From an uncultured Spirochaetales bacterium (GTDB taxonomy: Bacteria; UBP6; UBA1177), in the NCBI GenBank assembly GCA_902774115.1, contig CACYHH010000006.1, positions 124,001 through 188,000 of the forward strand: a stretch of 64,000 nt of DNA, in the 5' to 3' direction. The notes beneath the pieces were generated by a model. That model searched no databases. It worked only from the letters and a program-made list of their open reading frames with translations, and had not been told where the DNA came from. Within the stretch, counting starts at the first letter, position 1, and each line of letters begins with the position of its first letter. The translations under genes were made by a program, and so were the position numbers. This document shows, in pieces, positions 1 to 9,162 of this stretch.

Positions 1-238
1 TGTTGTTCGTTCCAGTTCCGGCAACAAGGTCGAGAGGACCGCTGTTCTCTTTGGCAAAGCGGAAAAGCTCCTCTTTTTCTGCGTGATTCAAAGTTGCTCC
101 TTCTCCGGTAGTTCCTGCAACTACAACGCCGGTCACCTTAGCTTTGATCTGCTCTTCAAGCAGTTTTCCGAATGCATCGAAATCAATTTTTCCCGAATTT
201 TTAAACGGGGTGACAATAGCCGTGTAAACGCCTTTCAT
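1..238 (-). CDS. dapA: 4-hydroxy-tetrahydrodipicolinate synthase, N-terminal part (cut by window edge)
   Basis: The reverse strand encodes about 79 residues beginning MKGVYTAIVTPF, then VVAGTTGEGATLNHAEK, the N-terminal signature of dihydrodipicolinate synthase. This enzyme condenses pyruvate with aspartate semialdehyde in the cytosol as the first committed step of lysine and diaminopimelate synthesis. The TTGE segment belongs to the carboxylate-binding part of the active site. The start ATG lies at 236-238, one base beyond the stop codon of rel, so it is the third gene of a gmk-rel-dapA operon and is probably translationally coupled. The rest of the gene lies outside the window. Confidence 0.93.
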   Translation of the reverse strand, partial: MKGVYTAIVTPFKNSGKIDFDAFGKLLEEQIKAKVTGVVVAGTTGEGATLNHAEKEELFRFAKENSGPLDLVAGTGTNN

Positions 239-239
239 T

Positions 240-2558
240 TTAACCTCTGTAATTAATGTTATTGATCTTAAAATCTATGATAACTTCCTTGTCTTTAAGA
301 GATTCTTTAAGATTTTCAACACTTTGTATGTTCGAACCCTGAACCGTAACGTAAACTTTGCCGGTGTATTCGTCGGCGTCGTCAGCATTCAGGTGAATGC
401 TCGAAATATCGAAATTTTTGTCATGAAGCTCTTTTGCAAGTTCAAGCAGTGCTCCTTTTCTGTTCTGAAGGCTGATAATGAACGAAATTTCGTAGCGCGG
501 ATACTCGAACCAGTATACGTTTTCTTTCAGATGTTCTGCATCGATTCTTGCGAGTTTCGGACATTTATGCTTGTGGATGATGTAGCCTTCGTCGGATGAA
601 ACTACTGCCGCAACAATGTCGCCTTCAGCCGGCTGGCAGCAGCGTGCTATTTTGTAGTCGCTTATCATGCCGATATCTTTGATGAAAATCGGAGAGAGAT
701 CTTCGGTTCTTTCATCCTGCAGCACGAAAAGAGGCGCGACCCTGCGCGGAAAGGCGTTAATGAGCCTTGAAATTTCGTCAGGTGAGAAAAACGCCTCGAT
801 AACCGACTCAAGTTTAAGTTCGCCCGAAGCCGTTTTGATAAAAAACGCGCTCAAAGTGTTCTGTTTCGGCAGAGAATATTTTTTTGCGAAGTTGATGAAA
901 GTGCGCTGTTTTTCGAGGGTATCGAAGAATTCCCCTCTTTCCTGCGACACGAAAAGCGGTTTTAAAATATCGCGTCCTTTGTTTTCCAGAATTTTGTCCT
1001 GCTGCTTCTGCAGATAGCGCTTGATAAACTGTTTTGCCCGCTGGGTTTTGACGAAATCGAGCCAGTCTTCACGAGGATTCTGGTTTTCTGCGGTCTCGAT
1101 TCTGACTTCGTCTTTGCTCTGCAGAACCTGGCTTATCGTCGCCCGTTTGCCGTTTACCGTTCCGCCGATACATTTTTCGCCGAGATCGCTGTGGATAGCG
1201 TAGGCAAAATCGAGCAGTGTCGCCCCTTCGGGAAGCGAGATCTCCTCGCCTGTTGGAGTGAAAACGATCATTTTGTCGAGCGGGAGCAGCGTTTCGATAT
1301 CGCTTACGAAAGTTTCAGGTTTTGAAGACGAATCTATAAGCTCGCTGAAAATCGTTTTGAGCCACTCTGCAAGAGTGTCTTTGTAGGCCGGATCGTCTTT
1401 GGTTTTCCACTTTGAAAGCTGTCCTTCCTGCGCGACACGTTCCATCTTATCGGTGCAGATCTGGAATTCCACAAAGTATTCTTTGTACCTTATCAGCGTG
1501 TGGAGTGACTGATAGCCGTTGACTTTCGGAGTTGCGATATAGTCCTTGAGATAACGCTGGACAAGCGAGAATCCCGGAAAAAGGTGAAGCATTCCAAGCA
1601 CCGTGTAGCAGTCGAAAACATCGTCGGTTTTGAGGACGATCCTGACAGAAAGGATATTTTTGAGGTCGCCTACTTCGAGATTTTTCTTCAGCGTTTTTGT
1701 GTATATGTAGTAGTACGACTTCGTTTTGCAGTAAACTCTTGCAATTTTTTTCGCCATATTCGGAGCAAGTGAAGCGAAGATGTTCTTCGTTTTTTCATCG
1801 AGAGAGGCGGTCAACGCTGCAAGATTGGGATAAGTCGTGTTTACGCTTCGGTCGATTTCCGCCCATTCTTCGGGAAATCCGAAGTAGAACGCAAGAGCTT
1901 CAAGAGCCTCTTTCAACCAGTAGATGCCGAGCCTGTGAGCCAGCGGGACGTAAAGATTGAGAGTCTCCATCGCAATCCGTTTCTGCTTTTCGGGCACCAT
2001 CGCGTCAAGCGTCATCATGTTGTGCAGACGGTCGAAGAGTTTGATGATAATTATACGCGAATCGTTCTGCGCGAAAGTTAGAAGTTTTTTTATCGCTGTC
2101 GCCTGTTTTTCTTCGCGCGAAAGTTTGCGGCATATCTCTTCGTTTTCGATTTTTTCCCTGATTTCGGTGAGTTTTGTGACACCGTCAACGAGGTTTGCGA
2201 CATTTTTCCCGAAAGCGTCTTCGATCTCTTCAACGGTCATGCTCGTATCTTCGACAGTATCGTGCAGAAGTCCTGCAATGACGCAGTCGTCGTCCATTCC
2301 GCTCGTGGCGAGAAGGTATGCGACAGTGTACGGGTGAAAAATGTAAGGTTCCCCGCTTTTTCTAACGATCCCGCTGTGTGCTGCCGAAGCCATGGCAATT
2401 GCCTGCTGAATCCGGCTGGTGATTGCAAAAAGTTCGTCGGGATCCTTGATTCCGGAGTGCTTTTCAACTTCGCGGATTATCGAATCGGGTCTGACAACTT
2501 TCGGAATGTTGATGTAAAGTTCGCTTTTTAAAATGGAGAGAAGTTTCTTTTTGTCCAT
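240..2558 (-). CDS. rel: bifunctional (p)ppGpp synthetase/hydrolase, Rel/SpoT family
   Basis: A 772-residue long RelA/SpoT homologue with the full domain set. The N-terminal HD hydrolase domain has HDTVED near residues 99-104. The synthetase domain (about 280-390) contains NGYQSLH near 347-353 and the VEFQI strand. A TGS domain spans about 430-492, followed by helical and Cys-containing regions and a C-terminal ACT domain from about 695. The intact HD motif argues for a bifunctional Rel that both makes and degrades the stringent alarmone. In the synthetase tail the usual AAHW reads LSKW, a minor divergence. It starts one base after gmk with GGAG overlapping the gmk stop, so a nucleotide kinase of GTP metabolism and the alarmone enzyme are coupled. 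Confidence 0.95.
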   Translation of the reverse strand: MDKKKLLSILKSELYINIPKVVRPDSIIREVEKHSGIKDPDELFAITSRIQQAIAMASAAHSGIVRKSGEPYIFHPYTVAYLLATSGMDDDCVIAGLLHDTVEDTSMTVEEIEDAFGKNVANLVDGVTKLTEIREKIENEEICRKLSREEKQATAIKKLLTFAQNDSRIIIIKLFDRLHNMMTLDAMVPEKQKRIAMETLNLYVPLAHRLGIYWLKEALEALAFYFGFPEEWAEIDRSVNTTYPNLAALTASLDEKTKNIFASLAPNMAKKIARVYCKTKSYYYIYTKTLKKNLEVGDLKNILSVRIVLKTDDVFDCYTVLGMLHLFPGFSLVQRYLKDYIATPKVNGYQSLHTLIRYKEYFVEFQICTDKMERVAQEGQLSKWKTKDDPAYKDTLAEWLKTIFSELIDSSSKPETFVSDIETLLPLDKMIVFTPTGEEISLPEGATLLDFAYAIHSDLGEKCIGGTVNGKRATISQVLQSKDEVRIETAENQNPREDWLDFVKTQRAKQFIKRYLQKQQDKILENKGRDILKPLFVSQERGEFFDTLEKQRTFINFAKKYSLPKQNTLSAFFIKTASGELKLESVIEAFFSPDEISRLINAFPRRVAPLFVLQDERTEDLSPIFIKDIGMISDYKIARCCQPAEGDIVAAVVSSDEGYIIHKHKCPKLARIDAEHLKENVYWFEYPRYEISFIISLQNRKGALLELAKELHDKNFDISSIHLNADDADEYTGKVYVTVQGSNIQSVENLKESLKDKEVIIDFKINNINYRG

Positions 2559-2559
2559 T

Positions 2560-3210
2560 TTACTCCGTAAGTTTTTTTATTGTCTCCATATTGTGGAATA
2601 TCGAAGAGTCTGTATATGCCGAAATTATGGCGGAAAGTTGGGCTGCAGCGACTTTCAGATCATTGTTTACCACCACAAAATCAAAGTGCGGATAGTGCAG
2701 AATCTCGTTTTTCGCATTGTGAAGCCTCGTTTTTATAACTTCGGGATTGTCTGTCGCCCTCAGACGAAGCCTCGATTCGAGTTCTTCCATCGAAGGCGGC
2801 AGCACGAGAATGAGAACCGCCTCTTCCGGAAAGGCTTTCTTGATGTTTATCGCTCCCTGATAGTCTATGTCGCAGATAATGTCTTTGCCTGAATCGAGCT
2901 GTTTCTTCAGAAAATCGAGCGGTGTTCCGTAGAAGTTTCCGTGGACTTCGGCCCATTCGGCAAAAAGACCGGCTTCCCTCTTTGCAAAAAACTCGTCAGT
3001 GGAGAGAAAAAAGTAATCGACACCATTGACTTCTTTTCCGCGTGGTGCCCTTGTCGTGCATGAAACAGATTCGGCAAGAAGCGGAAAACGCTCGCGCAGA
3101 AGTCCGACCAAAGTGGTCTTTCCGGCACCGGACGGAGCCGAAATAACGAAAATTGTACCGTGATTGATATGTTTTGAGTCGTTCAAGGCAAACTCCGATT
3201 CATTTTTCAT
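2560..3210 (-). CDS. gmk: guanylate kinase
   Basis: A 216-residue protein with the P-loop APSGAGKT at residues 25-32, followed by SCTTRAPR and the GMP-binding segment ending VHGNFYGTP, all typical of guanylate kinase. It phosphorylates GMP to GDP with ATP in the cytosol. The length is normal apart from about 17 extra N-terminal residues; the ribosome binding site before this start is weak, but no better internal start precedes the first beta strand. It is the first gene of the gmk-rel-dapA operon, which joins guanine nucleotide supply to ppGpp metabolism. Confidence 0.95.
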   Translation of the reverse strand: MKNESEFALNDSKHINHGTIFVISAPSGAGKTTLVGLLRERFPLLAESVSCTTRAPRGKEVNGVDYFFLSTDEFFAKREAGLFAEWAEVHGNFYGTPLDFLKKQLDSGKDIICDIDYQGAINIKKAFPEEAVLILVLPPSMEELESRLRLRATDNPEVIKTRLHNAKNEILHYPHFDFVVVNNDLKVAAAQLSAIISAYTDSSIFHNMETIKKLTE

Positions 3211-3284
3211 AAAACCGCACCATTATATAAATTTTTTATTTAATTTAAAGAAATGTCAGTGAAAATCTGAGGAAAATATTTGTT

Positions 3285-3533
3285 CTATTTCGATTTTTTT
3301 GCGTAAATAAGATCTACCGCATCACCGATAGTTTTGATATTGTCCATATCCTTGTCGTCCATCTTTATTTCAAAGACATTTTCAAGTTCCATGGCAAAAT
3401 CGGTAATATCGATAGAATCGGCGTTAAGATCCTCCTGAAAATAAGAAGTTTCCTTTATATCGATATTTTTCTTCGGAACCAGTTTTACTTTCGCCAGTTT
3501 TATAACTTGTTCCAAAATTTCATTTCTGTCCAT
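3285..3533 (-). CDS. acpP: acyl carrier protein
   Basis: An 82-residue acidic helical protein with NADSIDITDF, the phosphopantetheine attachment motif, where Ser40 would carry the prosthetic group. ACP shuttles acyl chains in fatty acid or related synthesis. The ATG at 3531-3533 is chosen over an in-frame TTG four codons upstream because GGAGGA (complement of 3538-3543) sits just before it; the TTG overlaps that ribosome binding site. The motif reads ADSI rather than the commoner GADSLD, so a specialised ACP for another pathway is possible. No fatty acid synthesis genes are adjacent. Confidence 0.9.
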   Translation of the reverse strand: MDRNEILEQVIKLAKVKLVPKKNIDIKETSYFQEDLNADSIDITDFAMELENVFEIKMDDKDMDNIKTIGDAVDLIYAKKSK

Positions 3534-3603
3534 TTTATCCTCCAAGTTTCATAATACCCAAAAACGGCGTGCCTTTTTAACCGTTACGCAAAAATTGTCA
3601 AAC

Positions 3604-4824
3604 TTATTTGTTTTCCATGCTCATAACCGTTGTTATTCCGTAATGGTCGGAAACGGAATAGCTCGTTTTTGTCTGATTTTCTTTGTTGAAATCGGTGAAT
3701 TCGTTCAGGAAAATCCTTTCCGATGAAAATTCGTAACCTTTTTTCTCCAAAAAGAAGATATGGTCGGGAACGGATTCCTGCATTTCATTTGGAACAAAAG
3801 GATTGTCGGGGCATACCGTACAGTCGAGTTCTTCTTTCGGTTCGACATCGAAATAGGGGTCATACCAGCCGTTTTCTTCAAGAAGAGCGACCGGAGCCGG
3901 GTTGTTTTCGCGAATATTCCCGGCAGCCAGATTTCCGTTGAAATCACCTAAAATTACGCGCTGGACGACATCGTCGCTAACCGGAACCGCAAGAATCTGT
4001 TCGATTTGTGTCAACTGTTCGTCTTCCCAGCTTTCGCCGAAGCCGTCGTATTCAGCATCGCTCAATGGCGAAAGAGCTGTGCAGACAATTTGTATTTTGC
4101 CGATCCCGTCTTTTTCGACGTTTGCTGCAACCGCGGTTCTCATTCTGCCGAAAGATCTTAATTTTATCGGAGTTTTATTCGACATCGGAAGTTTTGACGC
4201 AAGAAGGACTCCGCTGTTTCCCGAAAATTCGTATTCCAGTTTTTTTGCCGGAATTCTTGTATCCTGCATGCATGTTGCGAGGATTTCCTGATAATTTCCG
4301 TTCGCAATGGCTTCAACTCCGTTTCCCAACATACAGTTCCGGCACTCTCCTGAAAGTTCAAGAAACGACTGCCAGCAGTTCTGCACGATGCAGGCCGCGT
4401 CGTAATCGGAGCAGTTTGTCATAACACATGAAATTATAGGTGCAACATCTTCCATGGTGCATGATGCCGGTATTGTCTGAGCCGCAGTGTATTCAAGATC
4501 TTCGTCTTCGTTGCTTGTCTTTGCATAAAGCGCGTAATCGTAACCGTAATCGTTTTTCAGCATTTTACGGACTTCATCCAGGACATTATTGCCGTAAAGA
4601 TCCTGAATGCACAGAATTTCGCTCGAATTTTCAGCAAAAACAGCTCTCATTTTCTTGAATCTTTTGCTTTTAAATGCAAGATCGTCGGTCATTTTAGCGT
4701 TGAAAGTCGTAAGCGAGAGCATTCTGTCACTGGTCTCGAAACCTTCGATGTTGTTGCTGCACGAAACCAGTGCAAATGCGGTGAACAGCGCCGCAAATAT
4801 GTAGATTTTAAGACTTTTTTTCAT
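3604..4824 (-). CDS. endonuclease/exonuclease/phosphatase-family lipoprotein
   Basis: A 406-residue protein with a lipoprotein signal (lipobox LVSC, Cys22) and a downstream EEP-like fold: an LTTFNAK strand, VILGDFNGN and a terminal SVSDHYG. These match the metal-dependent phosphoesterase superfamily that includes DNase I and sphingomyelinases. The position of the usual metal-binding QE reads IQDL, so Asp replaces Glu. A Cys-rich insertion (SCTMEDVAPIISC, then CRNCMLGN) of about 60 residues interrupts the domain and may be disulfide bonded. The start at 4822-4824 is preceded by GAGGTG; an upstream TTG is less likely. It lies 14 bases after the pilus ATPase gene and is probably cotranscribed. 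The substrate is unknown. Confidence 0.75.
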   Translation of the reverse strand: MKKSLKIYIFAALFTAFALVSCSNNIEGFETSDRMLSLTTFNAKMTDDLAFKSKRFKKMRAVFAENSSEILCIQDLYGNNVLDEVRKMLKNDYGYDYALYAKTSNEDEDLEYTAAQTIPASCTMEDVAPIISCVMTNCSDYDAACIVQNCWQSFLELSGECRNCMLGNGVEAIANGNYQEILATCMQDTRIPAKKLEYEFSGNSGVLLASKLPMSNKTPIKLRSFGRMRTAVAANVEKDGIGKIQIVCTALSPLSDAEYDGFGESWEDEQLTQIEQILAVPVSDDVVQRVILGDFNGNLAAGNIRENNPAPVALLEENGWYDPYFDVEPKEELDCTVCPDNPFVPNEMQESVPDHIFFLEKKGYEFSSERIFLNEFTDFNKENQTKTSYSVSDHYGITTVMSMENK

Positions 4825-4838
4825 TTTCACCTCGTTTA

Positions 4839-6581
4839 TCAATCATAGTAAAGCGCTTTTACGATTTCGCTGAAAGTGGTAACGCCGTCGGCAAGTTTGC
4901 GGATTGCCGCCTCTTTCAAAGTCATCATTCCGTCCATAACTGCATTGTTTCTGAGTTCTTCGGTAGTTGCGCCTGATGAAATCAGAGAACGCATTTTTGC
5001 CGTTACCGGCATATATTCAACTATCGCAGTTCTTCCTTTGTATCCCGTGAAGCGGCATTTTACACATCCTTCCGAATCCCTGATTTTGTAGGTGTGTTCG
5101 AGCGGAAGATGGAGCGTTATTTTTTCTTCCTCGGTCATTTCGCGGGTAAAAGCACAGTGCGGGCAGACTCTTCTGACAAGTCTCTGGGCGACGACGGCGT
5201 TGAGAACGCTTGCGATAAGGAAAGGTTCGACTCCGAGATCTCCAAGTCTTTCAACTGCGGTCGCTGTATCGTTCGTGTGGAGAGTCGAAAGCACAAGGTG
5301 CCCGGTAAGCGCGGCCTGAACGGCGTTTGCGGCAGTCTCTTTGTCTCGGATTTCGCCTATCATAACGATGTCGGGGTCCTGCCTTAAAATGTGGCGCAGC
5401 GCGCTTGAAAAAGTGATTCCCGCTTTGACGTTTACACCCATCTGGTTGATTTCGTTGATCACGATTTCAATCGGGTCTTCAACGGAAATAATGTTTATTT
5501 CGGGAGAAGCCATAGTTTTCAAAGTGGAATAGAGCGTGGTCGATTTTCCGCTTCCTGTAGGACCGGTGACGAGCACCATTCCGTAGGATTTTTTCATTGC
5601 CTCTTCGAAAGACTTCTTCTGTTCGTCTGTAAAACCTATATTGCTGATATCTTTGATAAAATTGCCTGATTCCAAAATTCTGAGAACCATTTTTTCGCCG
5701 CTTACAACCGGAATAGTACTTGCACGGAGCTCGACTGTCTGCCCCGTTTCGGTGAGGACTTTGATTCTGCCGTCCTGCGGTCTTCTTTTTTCGGCAATAT
5801 CCATCTTTGCAAGCATTTTGAGACGGCTGATGAAGGGAAGGTGTGCCTCGGACGGAAATGAATAAATCGTGTGGAGAACGCCGTCAAGCCTGAAGCGTAT
5901 CAGAGTTTCCGCCGGTTTCGGCTCGATGTGGATGTCGCTTGCCTCCTGCTCGATTGCATATTTCAGCATATAGTCGACAGCATTGATTATATGCTTGTCG
6001 TCCATATTTTTAGCCTGACCGAGGCCGGTGAGGTTTTCCAGATTGTTGTAGTTTTCCTTAGCGTTGTCTTCGGCGGCCGCTTTTATCGACTTTTTGAAAC
6101 CGAAAAGATCATCGATGGTTTTTTCGATTTCCCTTGCCGAAGCGACGACAGGGATTATTTCGCAGGAGCAGCTTGTCGAAAGCTGGTCGATGAGATCCAT
6201 TCTGAAAGGGTCTGCCATCGCGACGACAAGAGCGTCACCCTCTTTGTAAAGCGGAATGAGCCTGTTTAGTTTGCCGTATTTTGCGCTTATCAGCTTGACC
6301 ACAAGCTGCGAATCGATTTTCAGCGGGTCGATAACCATGTATTCGCAGCCGCTGCGCGCCGCAATCAGCTTTAAAAGCTGCTCTTCTTCGCACTTGATCT
6401 TTTCACCTTCGCACGCAAAAGCGACAAGCTCCGTAACGAAAGGTTCCCTGCGGAAGTTGTTCTGAAACATCGATTCATAGTAGTCTCGCCTTGAAAGAAT
6501 CAGCTCCTTCTGGCTTTTATTTATTACCGAATATTCTTCAAGCATATCGAGAAGAATCGAAGGGGTAAGCTCTATTTTCAT
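4839..6581 (-). CDS. pilB: type IV pilus/type II secretion assembly ATPase, GspE/PilB family
   Basis: A 580-residue AAA motor. An N-terminal MshEN/GspE-N-like region covers about the first 160 residues. The core carries Walker A GPTGSGKS at 340-347, the Asp box DPDIVMIGEIRD, the His box and a zinc-binding tetracysteine pair (CPHC and CVKC) near the C terminus, which marks the GspE/PilB extension ATPases. It would power pilin polymerisation at the inner membrane. Two type IVa pilins lie at 51-52 kb of this window, favouring PilB over GspE, but no other assembly genes adjoin it to decide. The start has GGAGA six bases upstream. Confidence 0.88.
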   Translation of the reverse strand: MKIELTPSILLDMLEEYSVINKSQKELILSRRDYYESMFQNNFRREPFVTELVAFACEGEKIKCEEEQLLKLIAARSGCEYMVIDPLKIDSQLVVKLISAKYGKLNRLIPLYKEGDALVVAMADPFRMDLIDQLSTSCSCEIIPVVASAREIEKTIDDLFGFKKSIKAAAEDNAKENYNNLENLTGLGQAKNMDDKHIINAVDYMLKYAIEQEASDIHIEPKPAETLIRFRLDGVLHTIYSFPSEAHLPFISRLKMLAKMDIAEKRRPQDGRIKVLTETGQTVELRASTIPVVSGEKMVLRILESGNFIKDISNIGFTDEQKKSFEEAMKKSYGMVLVTGPTGSGKSTTLYSTLKTMASPEINIISVEDPIEIVINEINQMGVNVKAGITFSSALRHILRQDPDIVMIGEIRDKETAANAVQAALTGHLVLSTLHTNDTATAVERLGDLGVEPFLIASVLNAVVAQRLVRRVCPHCAFTREMTEEEKITLHLPLEHTYKIRDSEGCVKCRFTGYKGRTAIVEYMPVTAKMRSLISSGATTEELRNNAVMDGMMTLKEAAIRKLADGVTTFSEIVKALYYD

Positions 6582-6659
6582 CTGCTCTCCTTTTCAAAAA
6601 ACGGAGATTTTTACCACAATACAAAAAAACATCAATAAAATTACTGATTAGGGAAAAAT

Positions 6660-7661
6660 TTAAAAGTGTTTTTTGAAATCTGCAAGTTTTCGGACAAATT
6701 CGTCAACGCTTTTGCAGATATCTTCAGGGTGTGCATACAGCGGAATATCGCCGACCGGAAACGAGAGAATTCGGCATTTTTTCTGAAATTCCCAAAAGAC
6801 GACAGGCATACTTTCATTTCGGGAGGTTATACACAAAACGTCAATGAAATCAGTATAATATGATAATTCTTCAAGAGTTGCGGCTCCGTTCCATTTTATG
6901 ATTCCTTTTTTTGTTGCGCTTTCTGCTTCCATGTTCATGCTTCCTTCACCGAATGCAAGAAAAGTGACATCTTTTCTTTTTTCCAGAACTTTTTCTGCGA
7001 TTTCAAGATAAAAATCGAAACCTTTGACCTTTTCGAGCCTTCCGACAAAGGCTATATTCAGATCTTTTTCGTTTATTTCAAGCGGTTTCACGGGTTTTTC
7101 CGGTTGCGGAAGAGATGAATAAGTCGGCAGAATTTCGATATTCAGGTCTTGGATTTTATTTGTGACAATTTCGGCAAGTCTGTTACTGTTGGAATAGATT
7201 TTTTTAGCATTTTTCAACGTCACAGGCAGAATAAAAGGGAAGTTTATGAATTTATTTACATCGGTTCCAAGAAGCCAGACATCGTATTTTATGCCGCAGA
7301 GTTTTTTTAAAAAATATGCCGAAAATCCTGCGGGAACAGCCCAGCATGCGAAAATTTTCTCGAAATCGTACTCTTTCAGCAGTTTTTTCGTGCTTGAAAT
7401 AAAACCTGACAGTAATTTCAGCGTAACAAACAAAGTTGACGGCTGGTAAACTCTTCTTCCTGCCAGATAGTCGTGATTCCATTCGAAATAGTGAACAAAA
7501 GCACCGTCGATATTTGTATCAAAACCTTTGCCGCGAAAAGGGGCGATAACATGAAATTCGGTTTCCGGATGCGATTTCACATAATCGAGAATAAATCTTC
7601 CGCGGAAATCATGTTCGTTTTGAGGAAAAGAGTGGGCGAGAATGAGAATTTTGTTTTTCAT
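6660..7661 (-). CDS. GT-B glycosyltransferase, group 1 (GT4-like)
   Basis: A 333-residue protein whose C-terminal half has FVGRLEKVKGFD, the nucleotide-sugar domain entry motif of group 1 glycosyltransferases, and FGEGSM. The N-terminal half (LILAHSFPQNEHDFRG) is a typical Rossmann acceptor domain. It would transfer a sugar from a nucleotide donor in the cytosol, probably to a lipid-linked glycan. Its start overlaps the stop of the preceding GT2 gene by four bases (ATGA), so the two form a small translationally coupled unit apart from the main glycan cluster. Donor and acceptor cannot be read from sequence. Confidence 0.82.
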   Translation of the reverse strand: MKNKILILAHSFPQNEHDFRGRFILDYVKSHPETEFHVIAPFRGKGFDTNIDGAFVHYFEWNHDYLAGRRVYQPSTLFVTLKLLSGFISSTKKLLKEYDFEKIFACWAVPAGFSAYFLKKLCGIKYDVWLLGTDVNKFINFPFILPVTLKNAKKIYSNSNRLAEIVTNKIQDLNIEILPTYSSLPQPEKPVKPLEINEKDLNIAFVGRLEKVKGFDFYLEIAEKVLEKRKDVTFLAFGEGSMNMEAESATKKGIIKWNGAATLEELSYYTDFIDVLCITSRNESMPVVFWEFQKKCRILSFPVGDIPLYAHPEDICKSVDEFVRKLADFKKHF

Positions 7662-8488
7662 AAATGCCCCGCTCTTTTGAAAAGAGCCCTGCTCAGATGC
7701 CTGAACGCAAGAATTAGTCCTCCCTGCTTGGTCAGCCAGCAGAACTTTGAGAAAACATAGCGGATTTTATAAAATTTTCTCGCGAAAAAGCTGAATTTGG
7801 AAAAGCCGTATTTTTCATCCAGAATCTTCTGTTCGTCTACGGCCCGTTTATCAATCCTCTCACGTTTTGTTTTCTGGTTTTCGTGTCTTCTGAAGCCGCC
7901 GAAAAAAAAGTCGGTTTTTATAAAAATATCACGTCCTTGGTTAAATATCAGGCTGAAAAGAAAGTCGCTGTCCATAAGCTGGTGAAGGTTTTCGTCGAAT
8001 GCTCCGAATTTTTCAAAAACTTCTCTTTTCCAGAACATTGACTGAAGATTCGAGTCAAACCCTTCATAAGAAAAATGGGGAACTCTCGGTTTCGGCGCGG
8101 AATAAGTTTTGTCGATCACGTTGTCGTTCTCGTCTATTTCATACCAGTTGCCGTAGACAATTTTTTTGTCCGGAAATTTTTCAAAAACTTCCTGAACTTT
8201 TTTGAACGCGCCGGGCATATAGACATCGTCGCTGTTCTGCCAGCCGAAAACGTCACCCGTCGCATGAGCGAAACCTTTGTTCAGCGCGTGGCTCTGTCCG
8301 CGGTCACGCTCGGAAACCCAGTAGGTGATCTTGTCCTCGTATTTTTTGATGATTTCGACTGAATTGTCGGTCGAACCGCCGTCAATAACGATGATTTCGG
8401 TGTCAACGCCCTGATTTATGACCGAAAGAAGTGTCCGTTCCAGAAATTCAGCCTGATTGTAACTCGGGATAACTATTGAAAATTTCAT
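7658..8488 (-). CDS. family 2 glycosyltransferase
   Basis: A 276-residue GT-A enzyme. It opens with MKFSIVIPSYNQAEFLERTL, followed by IIVIDGGSTDNSVEII and a QNSDD segment that fits the metal/donor DXD region. GT2 enzymes transfer a sugar from a nucleotide donor with inversion. The ATG at 8486-8488 has AAGGAG seven bases upstream and lines up with GT2 N termini; longer in-frame readings extend into an upstream inverted repeat and lack support. It is coupled by ATGA overlap to the GT-B gene downstream. Sugar specificity is unknown. Confidence 0.85.
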   Translation of the reverse strand: MKFSIVIPSYNQAEFLERTLLSVINQGVDTEIIVIDGGSTDNSVEIIKKYEDKITYWVSERDRGQSHALNKGFAHATGDVFGWQNSDDVYMPGAFKKVQEVFEKFPDKKIVYGNWYEIDENDNVIDKTYSAPKPRVPHFSYEGFDSNLQSMFWKREVFEKFGAFDENLHQLMDSDFLFSLIFNQGRDIFIKTDFFFGGFRRHENQKTKRERIDKRAVDEQKILDEKYGFSKFSFFARKFYKIRYVFSKFCWLTKQGGLILAFRHLSRALFKRAGHL

Positions 8489-8695
8489 AAAATCTCCTTT
8501 TTTTACCGCTTTTGTCGTTAATAACGATCCGCGCCGTCGGAATATCGAAATAACGATATTACGGAATACCGACAAAAATCTGCGGCGCGTTAATCATATT
8601 CAAAATTCCAAAAAAAACGAAAGGAAAATTAAATTCTTGCAAAAAAAAGCGGGTTATGATACAAAAACAAGCTCTTTGGCTGAGGGGTTCAGTGT
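8489..8695. promoter_or_regulatory. divergent intergenic region with imperfect inverted repeats
   Basis: This spacer separates a minus-strand glycosyltransferase from the plus-strand SCP2/FrzS-like operon. It contains CGTTAATAACG at 8516-8526 and nested arms GCGCC/GGCGC (8531-8535, 8584-8588), GTCGG/CCGAC (8536-8540, 8569-8573) and AATATCG/CGATATT (8541-8547, 8554-8560). The arms have unequal bulges, so this could be an operator or merely a weak hairpin. A TATGAT -10-like hexamer occurs near 8656 without a convincing -35. Confidence 0.35.
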
Positions 8696-9148
8696 ATGAT
8701 TTCTGTAGAAGAAGCAGTCAGAAAGAACGACGCGGCAATGAATATCTTAAATTCTCTTTCAAAAGGAGCATCGTTCGAAGTCTCGATAGAATGCGGTGAA
8801 AAGGTAATTGTTTCACGTGAAAAGTGCGGGGTTTTGTTCCGCGAAGCCGGCAGTGAAAAACCAGATTTTGTCATTTCCATGCCGGAAGAAGTTTTCGAGA
8901 AGTTGTTTTCAGGATACACTTCAGCCTTAACGGTTCAGGATTTCCTTGCTTTTGCGGCAAAACTGCTTACTGGCGAAAAGGAAAAAGTGGGTTTGGTCAT
9001 TTACGCCAATTTTTTGAAGCTCACTCTTCACGGTTATCTTAAAATCCTTCCTCTTGGCGGAACAACTTTTTTGAAAATTTTGAAAGATAACGGTGTCGGT
9101 TCGATTTTTGCGATAGAAAAAAAACTTGCAGCTTTTAGAAACAAATAA
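8696..9148 (+). CDS. SCP2-like (sterol carrier fold) small protein
   Basis: A 150-residue cytosolic protein without signal or membrane segments. The order of elements, with a strand-rich N-terminal half, then PDFVISMPEEVFEKLFSG and a later helix with the HGYLKILPLG stretch, resembles SCP2 sterol-transfer domains, which bind lipids in a hydrophobic tunnel. The match is by pattern only and the ligand is unknown. It is the first gene of a two-gene unit with the FrzS-like coiled-coil protein, 14 bases apart, so a link to that protein or to lipid handling is possible. GAGGGG lies upstream of the ATG. Confidence 0.5.
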   Translation: MISVEEAVRKNDAAMNILNSLSKGASFEVSIECGEKVIVSREKCGVLFREAGSEKPDFVISMPEEVFEKLFSGYTSALTVQDFLAFAAKLLTGEKEKVGLVIYANFLKLTLHGYLKILPLGGTTFLKILKDNGVGSIFAIEKKLAAFRNK

Positions 9149-9162
9149 TCAGGGGATTTATC

